This document shows positions 13,314-25,539 of a DNA stretch of 64,000 nucleotides, piece after piece; positions within the stretch are counted from its first letter, which is position 1; every line of letters begins with the position of its first letter. This stretch comes from Cinclus cinclus. Lineage: Eukaryota > Chordata > Aves > Passeriformes > Cinclidae. Under the pieces are notes generated by a model. The model had not been told where the DNA came from and did no database searches. It was given only the letters and a program-made list of their open reading frames with translations. The position numbers and the translations under genes are program-made. The stretch lies in assembly GCF_963662255.1 (NCBI RefSeq), contig NC_085053.1:2356001-2420000 (forward strand), in the 5' to 3' direction.

Positions 13314-14513
13314 TTACCCAACAGCTGCTCTGGCAAAATCTCTGAGAGCAGGAACCAGACTCCAACTTCTTCTTTGTCCTGTAAATTCCTCATCACTGGG
13401 ATACACAAGCATCATCTTTCTAGCCTAAGAACCTTGATCTGCTGATTGGAATAATCCACTGCAGTATCCATTGGAAGTTTTTGGGAATCTCTTTCCCCAG
13501 AGCTGCTGCAATATCCAGGCTAGGGAGTGCAGCCTCCAACCAGTCTTTACAAGGAAGGAGATGGCACAGATGCCTCCATAAGAGCTCCAGAAGGAACAAG
13601 CACCTTCTCTTCCTGACTGACTTGCTAGCACCTCTAGCTGGTAAGAGATGAAGAATTAAAATTTTAAAGATGGCTTGGATCATCCTCCTTCTTTCATCAT
13701 AAAAGACTGCTCACTGTACATTCCTACAAATGTACAAAGCAAAATTTTTCAACTGAAATGTTCTTCCAAGTCAGTTAGGGGAATGGAAATGCCTGAGAGA
13801 AAAAGGGTTAAATATCTTTATATCAACTAGTGCAAAAATTAACATTTCAATTTTCCAAATAACGAAAACCACTGTGGCACACCAAGCACCATCACAAGTT
13901 AAGGTACAAAACATCAATCTATAGTTTTTAAGAGCATCCTAACACAGACCAATGAACACAGAGGAGAGTTCAGTACCCCACAAAGCAGACACAATGATTT
14001 CAACCATTGAGAGGGAGTGTACTGTTAACTAAAGTGATATTAAAGTGACACTTCTGAGTGTTTACAGATATTTACGATGACAGTAATTTGGCATTTAGAT
14101 AGATGTTACTTCTCTCTCAGGATTTCACCTTAATTTTATAATGGTGGTGGAACATCACCTGTTACAGACTTATATTGAACACTCAAGCCAGATCAAGGCT
14201 CCAGGTGTTCCCAGATTAAAGTTTGCAGAGGCAGGGCTCTGTCTAAAATGTTGAGCAGTTTGGTGTTAGCAAGACTTGCAGTATTACCCCCAAGACCAGG
14301 TGCTGACTGAAACAACAGAAACTGAGCATTTTCTTATCCATATCAGCAAGCTCATGACACCAGGATTAGCCTGGAAAGCTAAATGTGTTCTGACATGGTT
14401 TTTGAGAAAGCTGGATTTGCCTGGAATTATCATCCCTCCCATGCAAAGCAGAAGCTTTTGAGCTCAGGTATGAGCACAGACACAGTGAAAGTGGAACACA
14501 AGTTCAGACAGGC

Positions 14514-14663
14514 TTAAGAAGTACTTCCAGAAGACTGAATGCTGAACAGCCCTCCCCTAATTTCATCAAATTTTTCTGCTCTTGAGGCTGCAGAAGTCTT
14601 TACTGCCTTAAGGAGAGATTCATGACACTTGTCCAATACAGCCTTCAAATTCAGGTGTATTTC
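14514..14663 (-). CDS. NUF2: NUF2 terminal coding exon 13
   Basis: Encodes residues 421-469 and the TAA stop ([20 protein letters not shown]...), matching human [20 protein letters not shown]. The last ~15 residues ([13 protein letters not shown]) diverge from human. Acceptor CATTACAG. Confidence 0.95.
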   Translation of the reverse strand, partial: EIHLNLKAVLDKCHESLLKAVKTSAASRAEKFDEIRGGLFSIQSSGSTS

Positions 14664-17600
14664 CTGTAATGAGAAAATAAAGAAGGAAAAAAATTCCATC
14701 AGCAAAGTTAAATCTTTATCAAGCACAAATGTCAAGTGAGTGGTCTGGTGGACTCAAATGATTTCAAGGGTATCTCATCCAAGGCTTAAGAAGCAGCACT
14801 CACAAAACACAGGGGAGGCTGTTTAGAGGATCACTGCACTGTCCACACTAGAACAGGAATGTAAGAAGATTCCTTTGTGGGGTAAGAAAACCCCTCACCT
14901 TGGCCTTTGCTGCTTTTTCTTCAGCGTCATCCTTCAGTTGCTCAATTTTGCTCTTCTTCTGTTTGATTTCCTTGTGAATGGCCATAACTTTGTCATATAC
15001 AGCTTCCCTCTTCTCCTGGACTTTGCTAAAATGTCTAAAGGTGACAGAAAAAAAAGTTAGTACTGAGCCTTTTGACTCATTCCAGATTAAACTGAAGCCC
15101 ACCGTAAGCAAAGCTTGCATTGCACAAGCATAAAACCAGCAGCTTCCAGAAGTAACAATAATAATAAATTTACTTTCTCGGAAATTAATGTGATTTTTAA
15201 ACTAGAACAACTTAGGTACAAGTGAAACTCATTTAGCAAGAGTCCACATGGACCTTCCTACCTCAAGGGGAACAGTCAGGACACATTCTTTTATTCACCA
15301 GCAAAAACTCTTTTCTCCAACCAAGGTTAGCTCCCTTCCACCCCTCTTGCTTATCAAAGCTTCTAATTTTATCACTGGAGGGAAATACCTGACACATTAA
15401 AAACAGAAACTGGCAGCAACTTCTGCCCAAAAAGAGTATTAAATTATATGGTTTTCATTCCTAAATAAAAAAACTACTTTTCAGAGAATCATTTAAGTTG
15501 GGAAAGACCTTTGAGATCAAGCCCAACCTATGAACACCCCCTTGTCACTTGGGCCATGGCACTTAAACACCTCCAGGGGCAGTGACTCTACACCACCCTG
15601 GGCAGCCCATTCCAAGGTCTAATCACACTTTCTGTCCAGAAATTCCTTCCAGTGTCCAACCTATTTTACTGCCAAATAATCTCCTTTAGCTGGCACAGTG
15701 CACTAAGTGCCATTCTGCACACCACACAAACCTCAAGCGTGACTAAATCTTACTTGACTCTCTCAGCCATGTACAAGATGCTCCCTTCCATTACAGCCAA
15801 TAATGCTCCACATTCCTTTTCCTATCTATCTGTGTACAAGAAAAGTAGTTCTAAAATTTTCTCCCTAACACTTGAGCACTAAGCTCACAGTGAAGCCAGG
15901 ACCTTCCAGGGCTGCAGTTTGATGCTGCCTTCAGCATATTGGAGGAAGGAAGAGAGGCTGAGAGGCTTTGATCAAATGACACTTTTCCTTTTGTTTTAGA
16001 AGCATCATGTCAGGATAATGCTCCTCAGAGATGCGAGCCTCATTTCCCCATGGGTCTTGAACATCTCTGATAATGAGCAAAAGTGGCAAGGGAAATTATG
16101 AAAAATTCATGAAAGGCAAATGGGGCTTTGTTGAAGTCTGATAAGTTGGAAAATTATCCCAATGTGACATTCTCTTTAAGAAGATAAAAGAATCAAGAAT
16201 AAGCATTATAAATTAAATTAGTGCTCCAATAAAAGAATTGCTGTCAAGTCACATTGCAATTATTGATTTGAGACCCCAACTCCCTGCCTGCAGCATTACT
16301 GGTCTTCATACAGAGCTGTCCCACACTGCTCATTTCCTCCTCACTGCTAAACTGTGTGTTTGTAGCAGACATGAACTTTGGCAGCACATAACAAAGACAT
16401 AAAGCAGCACCAGGCAGAAACATCAACTCCTCCATACTCGAGCACTGTGCACTTGTGCTGCTCAATATCTTCACGGATCTTTTTCAGATGGATCTCAGCT
16501 GTAGCAAACTTCTCCTGTTTCACAGTGAATGCTCTCTTTTGGGACATTTCATCTGTCTTGGCCTTTTTCAGCTCTACCTGAGCACTCTCAAGCTGGTGCT
16601 CCAGATTTCTGGCCTAGAGTACAGAAGTATAGAAATAAATTAAATTGGGGAGGGGATGGGTGGGGGATGGGATTGTCAAGACAGCATACCCTGCAAACAT
16701 GCTAAGATTACAACTAGCTGTCTGCTTTTTGAAGATCTGATTGCCAACTCCTTCTCCCAGTTCACTGGTCTTTATCTGGTTATCAGTACATCCAAATGGA
16801 CAAGACACCATCCCTTAGGATGACTTGCAGAAGAGACTGTGACTCCTGCTATAGCTTTTTGCCAAGGGTAATTTGAACACATGCAATACAAACACCCAAA
16901 AAGACTCCATACCATTTTTCAATTGCTCCTAACAACTGTATTCTCCCAAAACCTAGCAGCAAATAGCAAGGGACTGCATTGTGACAAACATTTCATCAGA
17001 GAATGTCTGGCTTAGTAATATTAATAAAGTTAAAGGTGCTCAAGACTTTACTCTTCCTGAAGTAACAATTTTTTGTTCTTTGTTTCCACTCTCAAGGCAG
17101 AAGGAGCTCGATTTCACTCTTCTTTTCCCATCATTTCCTACCAACAACCCCAAGACAGTTCCAACTATTTTAGGTCAGGTTTCTATGGCAACAAAGGCTT
17201 TGACTATTCAAAGTGGTCAATAGCTAGTGCATAGTACATTAGCTAGCACCACTCAGCAAAGCAGCAGCAATGTTTTACTGACATTTTTAAGAAGGAATTT
17301 GGAAACTTCAAAATGTCATTCTTCACAGTGAAGAGGAAAGAGGGGAACATTGCTTAGACATCAAATTCTCCCTAACAGGATATAATTTGGGTAATACAAA
17401 CCTCTGACGATACACTGGCCAGTCTCTCCACGTTTTCTCCCTGTATTTCCATTTTCTTTTGGTACAATTGCAATTCTACTTGGCATGATGGCAGAACCTC
17501 AAGTACATCTCTATAACCTTCATAATTTTCAATAACTTCTTGCTTTAAAGAAAGAAAGAGACTGTCAATAAACAGCTTTAGAGTGCTTTTATATAGAATT

Positions 17601-20600
17601 ATAGCACATTGAACTTTGAACTCTCCCCTAATTGTTTAAAGGCTCTAGAAGTAATATTTAAGAGCTAGTGAAATGAGCTCTTCACTTCATAAAAAAATAA
17701 TTTTAAAAAGACATTTATTTGGAAGCACAGATATAAAGGTGACACACAAGTGTTTTCAGTGTGAATTAATCAGCTTTTTCCAAGAGCTTTCAGAAAAGAA
17801 AAAAAAAGCTGTACAGCAAAGAAATTCTACACTGGTAAAACCAGAGTTATGTAAAGCTTCGTACCTAAAATTACAGCAATTAAGTTTATACCTTTGGAAC
17901 AAAAAAACACCTTCAGAGGCAAAATGCAAACTACACTGATGTGTAAGCAACAACAAACCACAAAAGTGAGTGGATATTATAATAAAAAATTTAAAAAAAC
18001 CTAAGAAGCTAGGCGAGAACACAGTGTTCAGCATATTAGTGAAGACAGCAATCGATTCCAGAAACAGTGAATGACAAGAGCACTATGAAGCACATGTTCT
18101 AAATCCAAGGGTATTTGGGAGCTGACAAAATACTGTCTCCTCTCAAGAGCAAACAGCCAAACAGGTATAGATTCAAGAGTTCAACACTTGGTTTTACAAG
18201 TGACTGCAATGCTGCTTTTCAAAAGGTAAAAATAGCCCATCAAAAATAAACCACCACCTCTACCACAAATCTTTGGTTTTCTCTGAGGCTGTGATTTCAT
18301 TTCAGACTAACCACTATCCTGCTGGTGTTTCACCATCATTCAAGAGGCAGGTCTAGATTATGACAGTCCATGCTTTTTATAACAGAATACCTCTGTGTGT
18401 GGACAGAGGAAAACCTCACCTTAGACCTCTTCAATTTCCTAATAGTCTCTTTCATCAGCTCGTTGTAATTTTTCCATTCTTCTGGACTGTCCACAATTTT
18501 GGATTTCAGCTGCTCTTGTTCTTCTTTTAAAGCAGTCATAGACACTTTATACTCGTTCTAGTTAATGAGACAAACACTTTCAATATTAGTGATTAGATGA
18601 ACAAAGAGGAATTGTGTAGCAGTTTGCCATGATCTTATATCTAGACAGGTTCTTTGGTGTGTAGTCATTCCTCATTAGGAAGTTATAAAAATAAATTCTT
18701 CTAAACAGCATTAACATCCCAAATCAAAGCAATTAACAGCCCATTTTGCTTCCCAGATTTGCTTACAGGGGTGCACAAGAACAGCAGTTAACTGATATTT
18801 TCCACAGAGAACCAGCCAGCTAATCCTGGGATGGTTTGGGTTGGAAAGGATCTCAAAGATCATCTCGTTCCCACCCTCTGCCATGGGCAGGGACACCTTC
18901 CACTAGACCTGGTTGCTCCAAGCCCCATTCAGCCTGGCATATTGCCAGCAGCTCTCTCCCTCACAACTCCTGACTCAGGGGTACTGAGGCAGTGACTGCA
19001 GCATTCCAGAGCCATGTCTATCATCCTGGGAGAAGAGCAACAAGTCTCCTGTTCCTTTCCTCCTGTCTTGCCTCATTAGCCCACTCTATGCATGCAAGGT
19101 GAAACCACAGCACCTCACAGGTCCAGATTTCTAGTGACTTAATTCCAAGTATAATCTGATCCTAGAAAAAGAGATAGCTCTCAGTTGATCTGAAATGGAA
19201 ACTGCAGCCAGCACCCACACAGAGGTGTACTCACCAGTTTTTGGGTTCTCTCTGCAATATCCGCCTTCTTTTGAGAAATCACTTCTTGCAAAGCTGTCTG
19301 GAAAAAAAAAAAAAGCACCAATCTTTCAACAAGCATTTCTACAGCTGCTACCTGCCTTATCCTTCTCTCATAGATCTGTCCACAGGAGAAATCCCATTTA
19401 TGGGTCCTTTGGAGAGCCATAACCAGCAGACAAAACTGCAGCCTGTAAGATTTCGAAGACAGGAAAGGAGAATATTGTCACCAAAGCCACTGGAAGCACT
19501 GGAGATGCAGCCAGCAGTGAGTAACTGGGAATAGGGATAAGAGATTGGCCATACATATTCTCATTGGCCCTGGCAGTTATTATACCCCTATAACTTTCTT
19601 TGCCAGGAGCCCTGTTCTTCAGTGAAAAATATAACTTAATATAAGGTCCCAAATAATAGTCAAGCACAAGGTTAACAATGCTAATAATAGAGACATGACT
19701 TGGCAAAACAAAAAAAATCTGACCACAGATTATTATTTTCTTTCTCCCAAAGGAGCTAAAAAAGGTTATCTATGAGACCCTGAGAGGCAAGTTTCCACTG
19801 CTGAAAAGTTAGCCCTGCAATTAACCCTACTCTTTTTGCCAGGCATTCTCTTGGGTGACCTTTCTTAGGCCTCATTTCTTGCCACGTCTCACCTCAAGTT
19901 CCAATTCTTTGAATTCAAATGGAAAACAAAGAGGAACATCCCTGTGTTCCTGTTTGGAACTGTGATGTGCATCTCCCAAGTCATTGGAGAAATGCATTTC
20001 AAAAAAAAAAAAAAAAAAAAACGAGTCAAGTATACTTTTGTATTCCCCAAGTCTGATTTAAAGCACATTTCACATTCCTTACAGTGAAACAAAGAGGGAT
20101 CCAACAGCATTTTGCTAAAACGGCCATTGTTTAAAATCAGAAAAGTCCCTTTTATCTACTGAGTTAGAGGGAAGGGAATGAAATCGAGAGAAGTGAGGAA
20201 CACACAGCAGCTTTTCAGAGAAATACAGAACAAGATCCTACTTGTTTCCGACGATAGTCCTGCCTTAGCAGCTGCTCCAGCTCCCGAATGTTCTCTGTGA
20301 GCTGCTTGATCTCTGCCTCATGTTCAACTGGGACCGTGCTGAGGGAAAAATAAAGATACTGGGCAATTTCTGCATCATTATAGTCCAGTCAGAGTACAGT
20401 AGATTAAAAAAATCACTGTCTCCACAGAGTTTACAGCCAGTAACTTTAGTAGTCAGAGCAAGACAGTCTCAAATGAATACATTTTATTTTCCTTTGCTTG
20501 TAAAATTTTGCAGTTGAAGCATAATCTAAAGAGCTATCTTGGCAAGAAGCAGCACAAACATAGAGGACTAAGTTTAAAGATGGTATGAAGCAAAGCATGA

Positions 20601-23600
20601 AACTACAACACTCCTACCAATTCTGGTGGTGACTTTCATTTATGAAATTTGCATATTACCTGCCATATAAATAGATTATATTAGTGTAGACCTATCCCAG
20701 CTAGAGAACCCCTTGTGTAGCACACACCAAGATCAGCTGTCAGAAAAAAAACCAAAAAACAAACACACATTGTTTTGAAAGCTCTTTTGGAAACCAGCCA
20801 TTTCTTCATCCTATTATCCACAGGCAAAAACAAAACTTAATGGTGCAAAGACACAGGCAGTAGGGCTAAATGGCCTGAAACAGAGATCGTGGCAAACATG
20901 TCAAATAGCTAAGGAAGACAACTTTACTCATCTATTAAGTTAAAGATGAACTTCCTCCAGCTCTTTAAAGGATAAAGACGCATCACTGAAAGCTAACTGA
21001 GAGCAAAAAGTTTCAACCTAGTTCCCCACAGGATTTGCTCAACACAACCATACACTATAAAAGTATTTTTCCTCTCTGCCAGCACAGAATAAACACCCCC
21101 AGCTCCCTCAGCTGCCCCTGATCAGACTTGTGCTCCAGACCCTTCCCAGCTTCATTGCCCTTTTCTGGACACACTCAATGTCCCTCTTGCAGTGAGGGGC
21201 CCAGAACTGGATGCAGCACTCAGGGCATAGCCTCACCAGGGTCTAACACAAAGGGTCCAGCCCCTCTTCCCTAAGCCTGCAGCATTGAACCAATTTATTA
21301 TGACCCAAGAATGGGGCTCTGCACTCTGACTTGTTGAGCATCACACAGCTGGCCCACTGATCCAGCCCTGAACAGGAAAGGCAAGCAGTGCTTCTCATGG
21401 TGCTTACGCCTCGCACTCACTTCAGTTTCTCCAGCTTCAGCACTGCCTCCCGATTCACAGTCTCCAGGTGTTGGACTCTCTCCATAGCTGATTTCTGCAA
21501 GTTAAATATTTAATTTTAGAGAAGTGTGGTTTCTCTCTGGGCTTCTATTAGAGCCTTGATTATTGTTATTCCACGTGAAGTGCACCATCTCTGAACTACT
21601 GAGACGTTCAGAACAGAAGCCACCCGTAACTGTTGCACTCAATTTTTCTCAAAATGATACAAGGTGTCAATCCTTCACTTACCAGGCTAAAGTATCCAAG
21701 AAGTTATTGGGAGAAAACAAAAAAACAAAACAAAATAAAAAAAACACCTTTCAGCAATATCCTAAGTAATAATCAGTACCTCCCTGGATTACCTGGCTAC
21801 ATTTCACATCCCAACATCTTACATCAACCTGAAGTTAAACCACAAACTTCATGTACCTCAGTTCTAGGTTAACATCAATTACACTTTTACAGATGTCTGG
21901 AATAAAACAGCACTCAATCTTACATAGCTCAGCTGTAGCCCCAGGTAGGCCTCATGCTGGAATTCCATGAAGTTCACAAAGTTGAGGATGCCACTCAAGA
22001 AGCGAACAGTCCTCTTTGTCTCTGAAACAGGAATTGCAAGAGCTCACTGAGCTGGTTTCCAAAAGCATTGCAACCGCTTTGAAAAAGTTGGGCCAAGCAT
22101 AATTCAGAGGAGACAGAAATTACAAATCCAACAATCCGAATTTGTTCTTCCCCCACTTAGCTTGTAGTCTGAAAGACTTTTCTGACTATACACAAACCAG
22201 CACCAAGCTGGTTACCAACACTTAGCAATTCTGTGTAATTTAACAAATTAATAATGGCAGCTGGGAGAAAAGGCTGTTAAAACACAGCCTCCCATTTAAA
22301 CAGAAGCTGGAGAGTTAAAAGTGTCAATCCTGAACTACAGCTCTGAAGAGAGCACCTCTCTGTTGCTATCAGCCTAACCGAAGGCAGCAATTTGAACTGC
22401 AGGGACTTTTTGGCTTTATTCCAAGCAAACTTTCTGAAAGATGATTACAAAAGCTTTGAATCTCTTAGACAAGCCAGATCCAGAAGTGAAAGTGCTCTTC
22501 AGAGCAGCCTTTTCCAAGCTGTCTGTGTTGTGGCAGAATCACCACAATTGGGTATTGAAAGGAGCACAGGCATCAGCATAAGAAATCCTAAAGCATTCCA
22601 GAGCTGTCAGGGTAATTTTCATCACCATCGATTATTACAGTGCTCTAAGTATGTCACAACCCTTCTCCAGACCAGCAGTTCAACAGACTGAATGCATTTA
22701 AAACTGCCCTCAGTTACTGACCTGCACCAGTCCCCATAAGGAATAAGAACTGCTCACTAGGAACCAGAACTAGACCTGTTTAAGGGTCAGAAGAGCAGCA
22801 GGAAATCAAGGACACTTCTCCACACCAGATGCCTATCTGGCTGTGCCCAAGGAGAAAAAGAGCCTGGAATACCAAACAACACCCAGCACCCCAGCAAACA
22901 AACACAAGGATTGCAAGGAGCTCGCTTACTTGGTCTTAAAACATCAGTGATTTGAAAGTCACTAATCCGGCACATCGGCAGCAAGTGCTCCCTGCAAGGA
23001 AAACAGAACACAACCTCAACTGCAGTGACCGTGGCTCAGGTTTTGTGACCATGACTCAGTTCTTGCCCTGCTACAAAACAGATCTTGTCCTCTCATCCCA
23101 GAGCATTTGCCTAACAAGCATGAGACGAGCATCTTCTACTCACATATGAATATACAAGTTGCAGAAAGGTAGAAAGCCTTCATAGATCTCTGGGTACATT
23201 ATATCAACGTTGAGTGGCATCTAAAGAGTAAAAACAGAGTTGGTGCATAAGCAGAGAATACTTAAAACAAAAATTATGCAGCATTTTCCACTGCATAAAG
23301 ATTAAAAACACTGAGGATGATCTTCCCATCCACGGGGAGTGCATGTTAAAGGCTGGAAAATGTCATCAGGTTAATCAACACACTATTTTAAGGGTCAACT
23401 TTGGCTGGAAATGACAAAAATACAGTAATAATTAAAGCAGCAACAGGAACTCAGTATAAACGCTGTTTTAATTTGCTCATAACCTGTGCAACACAACAGT
23501 CTCTGCATTATACAGCTACCAGCAAGATGCTCCTTCTTTAAACATCCTAAAACTGACACACTCAACTGCTTCGTTAAGAAGTCAGGAGGACAATATAGTG

Positions 23601-25173
23601 GTACACTGCCCCCTTTCTCTGACATTTGAAACCTCACAGCACAGCATGGCAGCTGATGCCACTGTCTGGGAAGAACAGAGTTACCTTGTGCACATAATAC
23701 TCTTCCCTTTTAGTTTATTCAGAAATGCCATGAGACAAAATCATTTATTCTCAAATTCAAGGATCAGTTCTCGCCTAACAGAGACAGTAAATAAATTAAC
23801 TGTTAGTTAATTTAGGTATCAGCCTCTCCTCACTTTCTTCTCAGTTAATGGAGGAGTAGAGATTATCAAATATCAAAAGCAACAGTTACATGCCCTCCAG
23901 ATCAGTCTAACCTCCTCCAGCTGTGGCCAAAGGCATGAGCCCAGTATGGATTTCCAAAAGCTTCTCCAGTCCCTCCTGGACCTTACAGACATTTCTGACA
24001 CCCTTAAGATCCCAAAGAACAGGTAGAGTCCAATATTTTTTTTTCCTTTCACATCCCATTACCCCGCCACAGGCAGCCCTACCATGTAGAGGCCCTCCAG
24101 TTGGATCCCACACACTTTCTCCAGGACTCTCAGGTAAATCAGGTTTAACATGTCAAGCTGCAGGAAGAGAGGACATGAATCAGTATTCCATGTGTTTAAT
24201 TACTCAGGGCTCCCAGACAAGGCCATGAAAGCATCCAGCTTTTAAATCATGAACGCATGATTTCACTGAGCCACCACAACAACCAGGTTTAACTTTCCAA
24301 CATTTTGTAGTTTAAGCATTACTTGCTGATAATTGAGTTTTAAGGGCAGCAGTCAGCTCGGGCAGGTACAGCCCTCACTGTGTATGCCAGGCATTGGTTT
24401 TCTTACACCGCTGCTTGCTAAGCACTTTCCAAACCAAGCAATGCCAAAAACCTAAAAAACAAAGTCACAGAAATGATAATCCTGTAGCAACGAATGCCCT
24501 TCGCTAGATTATTAAAATGAAGAGGAAAAAAAACTCTTACAAGCCAAACTGCTTTTCATTTATAGCACTATAATTTTGCTTTTAAAAAAACATTTAAACA
24601 AGAAGGGCCAGACCCCTCCCACCACAGGCTGAAACAAGAGATAACGGCACCAGGAATCACTCGGAGGCTTCAATTCCACTTTAAAGCCACTTTTTATTTT
24701 TCCGCCGACGACACTCACTAAGACCAGTAATGAAAGAGGGTGAAGCAGGGAGGGGTCTAAAAGCAGAGCTTGGTTTAAAAGCACTAAGTGAATCCGGCAA
24801 AATGTTGGAACTAGACACCGTGGTTATTTTTACCCATTTCCCACAGAATTGGGAAAGACACGCCGTGTGCTGCTGGTGTCACCACCGCGCTTCCCGGCGA
24901 GGCCCGAGCGGCGAGGAGAGCCCCGAGACTGCTCCGAGCCCACCCCGAGCCCGTTCCGCCCAACCCCGCGGTTCCTCGAGCGGGAGCAGCGAGTCCGTCC
25001 CACACGGGAGCGAGCAGGCCACGCTGCCGCCCCGCGCCCCCCTCACCCACCCTGGGGTTGCCGAACACGTCGCCCTTGACCAGGTTCCGGGCCTCGGCGC
25101 CCTCCAGGATGTGCGAGCGGAGGTAGCTGATGATGTCGTCGGGGCTGTAGCGGGGGAAGGTCATGGTCTCCAT
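14514..25173 (-). CDS. NUF2: NUF2, kinetochore NDC80-complex subunit (13 coding exons, 469 aa)
   Basis: NUF2 pairs with NDC80/HEC1 in the NDC80 complex, which couples kinetochores to spindle microtubules and supports the spindle checkpoint. The spliced product starts [10 protein letters not shown], close to human METLSFPRYN, and carries family landmarks such as [26 protein letters not shown] and [10 protein letters not shown]. The N-terminal ~145 residues correspond to the calponin-homology head. Residues ~150-460 are rich in Lys, Glu, Leu and Gln heptads, as expected of the rod-forming coiled coil. Thirteen exons join with matching phases to 1410 nt (469 aa plus stop); human NUF2 is 464 aa. 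The start is the first ATG of the METMTF reading; a second ATG lies three codons in. The promoter is a CpG island shared with the LRRC52-facing spacer. The nearest canonical AATAAA on this strand is at 13308-13313, so the 3' UTR length is uncertain. Gene identity is very secure; single splice junctions slightly less so. Confidence 0.97.
14899..15034 (-). CDS. NUF2: NUF2 coding exon 12
   Basis: Encodes residues 375-420 ([20 protein letters not shown]... to KAAKAK), matching human [20 protein letters not shown]. Acceptor CACCTTTAG, donor GTGAGG. Confidence 0.95.
15484..15664 (-). mobile_element. CR1 LINE 3' fragment in NUF2 intron 11
   Basis: Reverse CR1 3' end: AGAATCATTTAAGTTGGGAA, then ACCCTGGGCAGCCCATTCCA and TCTGTCCAGAAATTCCTTCC. 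Between exons 12 and 11. Confidence 0.93.
16438..16613 (-). CDS. NUF2: NUF2 coding exon 11
   Basis: Encodes residues 317-374 plus two bases ([20 protein letters not shown]... to HKCTVLE). Acceptor TACTCTAG. The donor must be the weak GTATGG, because only it gives the frame that continues into [10 protein letters not shown]. Confidence 0.9.
17402..17542 (-). CDS. NUF2: NUF2 coding exon 10
   Basis: Encodes residues 270-316 ([20 protein letters not shown]...), matching human [20 protein letters not shown]. Acceptor CTTTAAAG; donor GTTTGT is non-optimal. Phase 0. Confidence 0.94.
18420..18557 (-). CDS. NUF2: NUF2 coding exon 9
   Basis: Encodes residues 224-269 and contains [19 protein letters not shown], one of the most diagnostic NUF2 stretches. 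The acceptor is CATTAACTAG with a poor pyrimidine tract; donor GTGAGG. Phase 0. Confidence 0.95.
18830..18945 (-). mobile_element. Short CR1 LINE 3' fragment in NUF2 intron 8
   Basis: Reverse CR1 3' end only: GGTTTGGGTTGGAAAGGATC, then CCATGGGCAGGGACACCTTC and GGTTGCTCCAAGCCCCATTC. Confidence 0.93.
19235..19297 (-). CDS. NUF2: NUF2 coding exon 8
   Basis: Encodes residues 203-223 ([20 protein letters not shown]...), matching human [20 protein letters not shown]. Acceptor TTTTCCAG, donor GTGAGT, phase 0 at both ends. Confidence 0.95.
20001..20021 (+). repeat. Poly-A tract in NUF2 intron 7
   Basis: A run of 21 A on the plus strand. No retrogene or SINE body is recognisable upstream of it. Confidence 0.95.
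20242..20338 (-). CDS. NUF2: NUF2 coding exon 7
   Basis: Encodes residues 170-202 ([20 protein letters not shown]...), matching human [20 protein letters not shown]. Acceptor TCCCTCAG; donor GTAGGA is weak. Confidence 0.94.
21080..21390 (-). mobile_element. CR1 LINE fragment in NUF2 intron 6
   Basis: Internal CR1 part in reverse: CCCAGCTCCCTCAGCTGCCC, TGCAGTGAGGGGCCCAGAAC and CAGCACTCAGGGCATAGCCT. Ends near the exon 6 donor. Confidence 0.85.
21421..21494 (-). CDS. NUF2: NUF2 coding exon 6
   Basis: Encodes residues 146-169 plus two bases ([20 protein letters not shown]...), the start of the coiled coil. Acceptor AACTTGCAG, donor GTGAGT. A CR1 fragment ends about 30 bp past the donor. Confidence 0.94.
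21924..22021 (-). CDS. NUF2: NUF2 coding exon 5
   Basis: Encodes residues 113-145 ([18 protein letters not shown]...), the end of the CH head. Acceptor TGTTTCAG, donor GTAAGA. Ends in phase 0. Confidence 0.95.
22930..22991 (-). CDS. NUF2: NUF2 coding exon 4
   Basis: Completes codon 92 and encodes residues 93-112 plus one base ([20 protein letters not shown]). Acceptor CCTTGCAG, donor GTAAGC. Matches human FLPICRVNDFETADILCP. Confidence 0.94.
23144..23220 (-). CDS. NUF2: NUF2 coding exon 3
   Basis: Encodes residues 67-91 plus two bases of codon 92 ([20 protein letters not shown]...). Acceptor TCTTTAG, donor GTGAGT. Matches human [20 protein letters not shown]. Confidence 0.95.
24083..24157 (-). 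CDS. NUF2: NUF2 coding exon 2
   Basis: Encodes residues 42-66 ([10 protein letters not shown]... to EGLYM), matching the human LHMIYMRALQ region of the CH domain. Acceptor CTTCCTGCAG, donor GTAGGG, phase 0 at both ends. Confidence 0.95.
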
Positions 25174-25480
25174 GGCGGCGATGGGGATGGGGAGACGGCG
25201 GCGGTGCAGACACAACTGCGACACCGCTGCGCGCCCGCCGCTTGAATCCGCCGCGCCCCGCCCCCGCCCCCTCATTGACCTATCAGAGGCCGCGTCGCCA
25301 TCTGGGGGAGGGGCTTGGCGCGTTCCCGCCCTCTCCTGGCCCTATCGGCGGCCGCGCTGTGGCTGGTGGGCGTGGTTTGTCAGGCCCCGCCCCGCCGCGG
25401 CCGTTGGCCGTGAGGGGGAGGGCGGTGTGAGGCAGCTGCGTCCTTTCGGCTCCTTCAGGCGTGGCCGTCACGGCTTCTGG
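24880..25480. promoter_or_regulatory. NUF2 CpG-island promoter
   Basis: GC- and CpG-rich block covering NUF2 exon 1 and about 300 bp upstream. On the plus strand, CTTGAA at 25241-25246 resembles a cell-cycle homology region (CHR) element. Two similar 16-bp modules, CCTATCAGAGGCCGCG (25279-25294) and CCTATCGGCGGCCGCG (25341-25356), resemble degenerate NF-Y (CCAAT) sites. CHR plus CCAAT is the usual layout of G2/M genes, which fits NUF2. The island is seen directly; the factor assignments are inference. Confidence 0.7.
25051..25173 (-). CDS. NUF2: NUF2 coding exon 1
   Basis: Encodes residues 1-41, from [10 protein letters not shown] to VFGNPR. Ends in phase 0 at a GTGGGT donor. A GTGAGG lies a few bases further on, but using it would break alignment with the human NPK-PEVLHMIY stretch. 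Confidence 0.93.
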
Positions 25481-25539
25481 AAGAGCCATAAAATCCCTGC
25501 AAGAAGCATTAAACTCACCTAGTTTTTCCCATGACGTGA

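Larger units (their letters stand above)
10727..14513. other. NUF2 downstream region
   Basis: Probably includes the NUF2 3' UTR near its right end. Otherwise it holds simple repeats: a C12 run (11635-11646) and an (AAAT)n tract (12891-12912). A 196-residue open frame at 10785-11375 (+) has no recognisable domain. Confidence 0.5.

Noticed and set aside
20001..20021. A21 tract as the tail of a processed retrogene or SINE
   Set aside because: No coding or SINE-like body precedes it and no target-site duplication is evident.
24730..25245. 171-residue open frame antisense to NUF2 exon 1
   Set aside because: A by-product of the stop-poor CpG island; the opposite strand carries the conserved NUF2 start.
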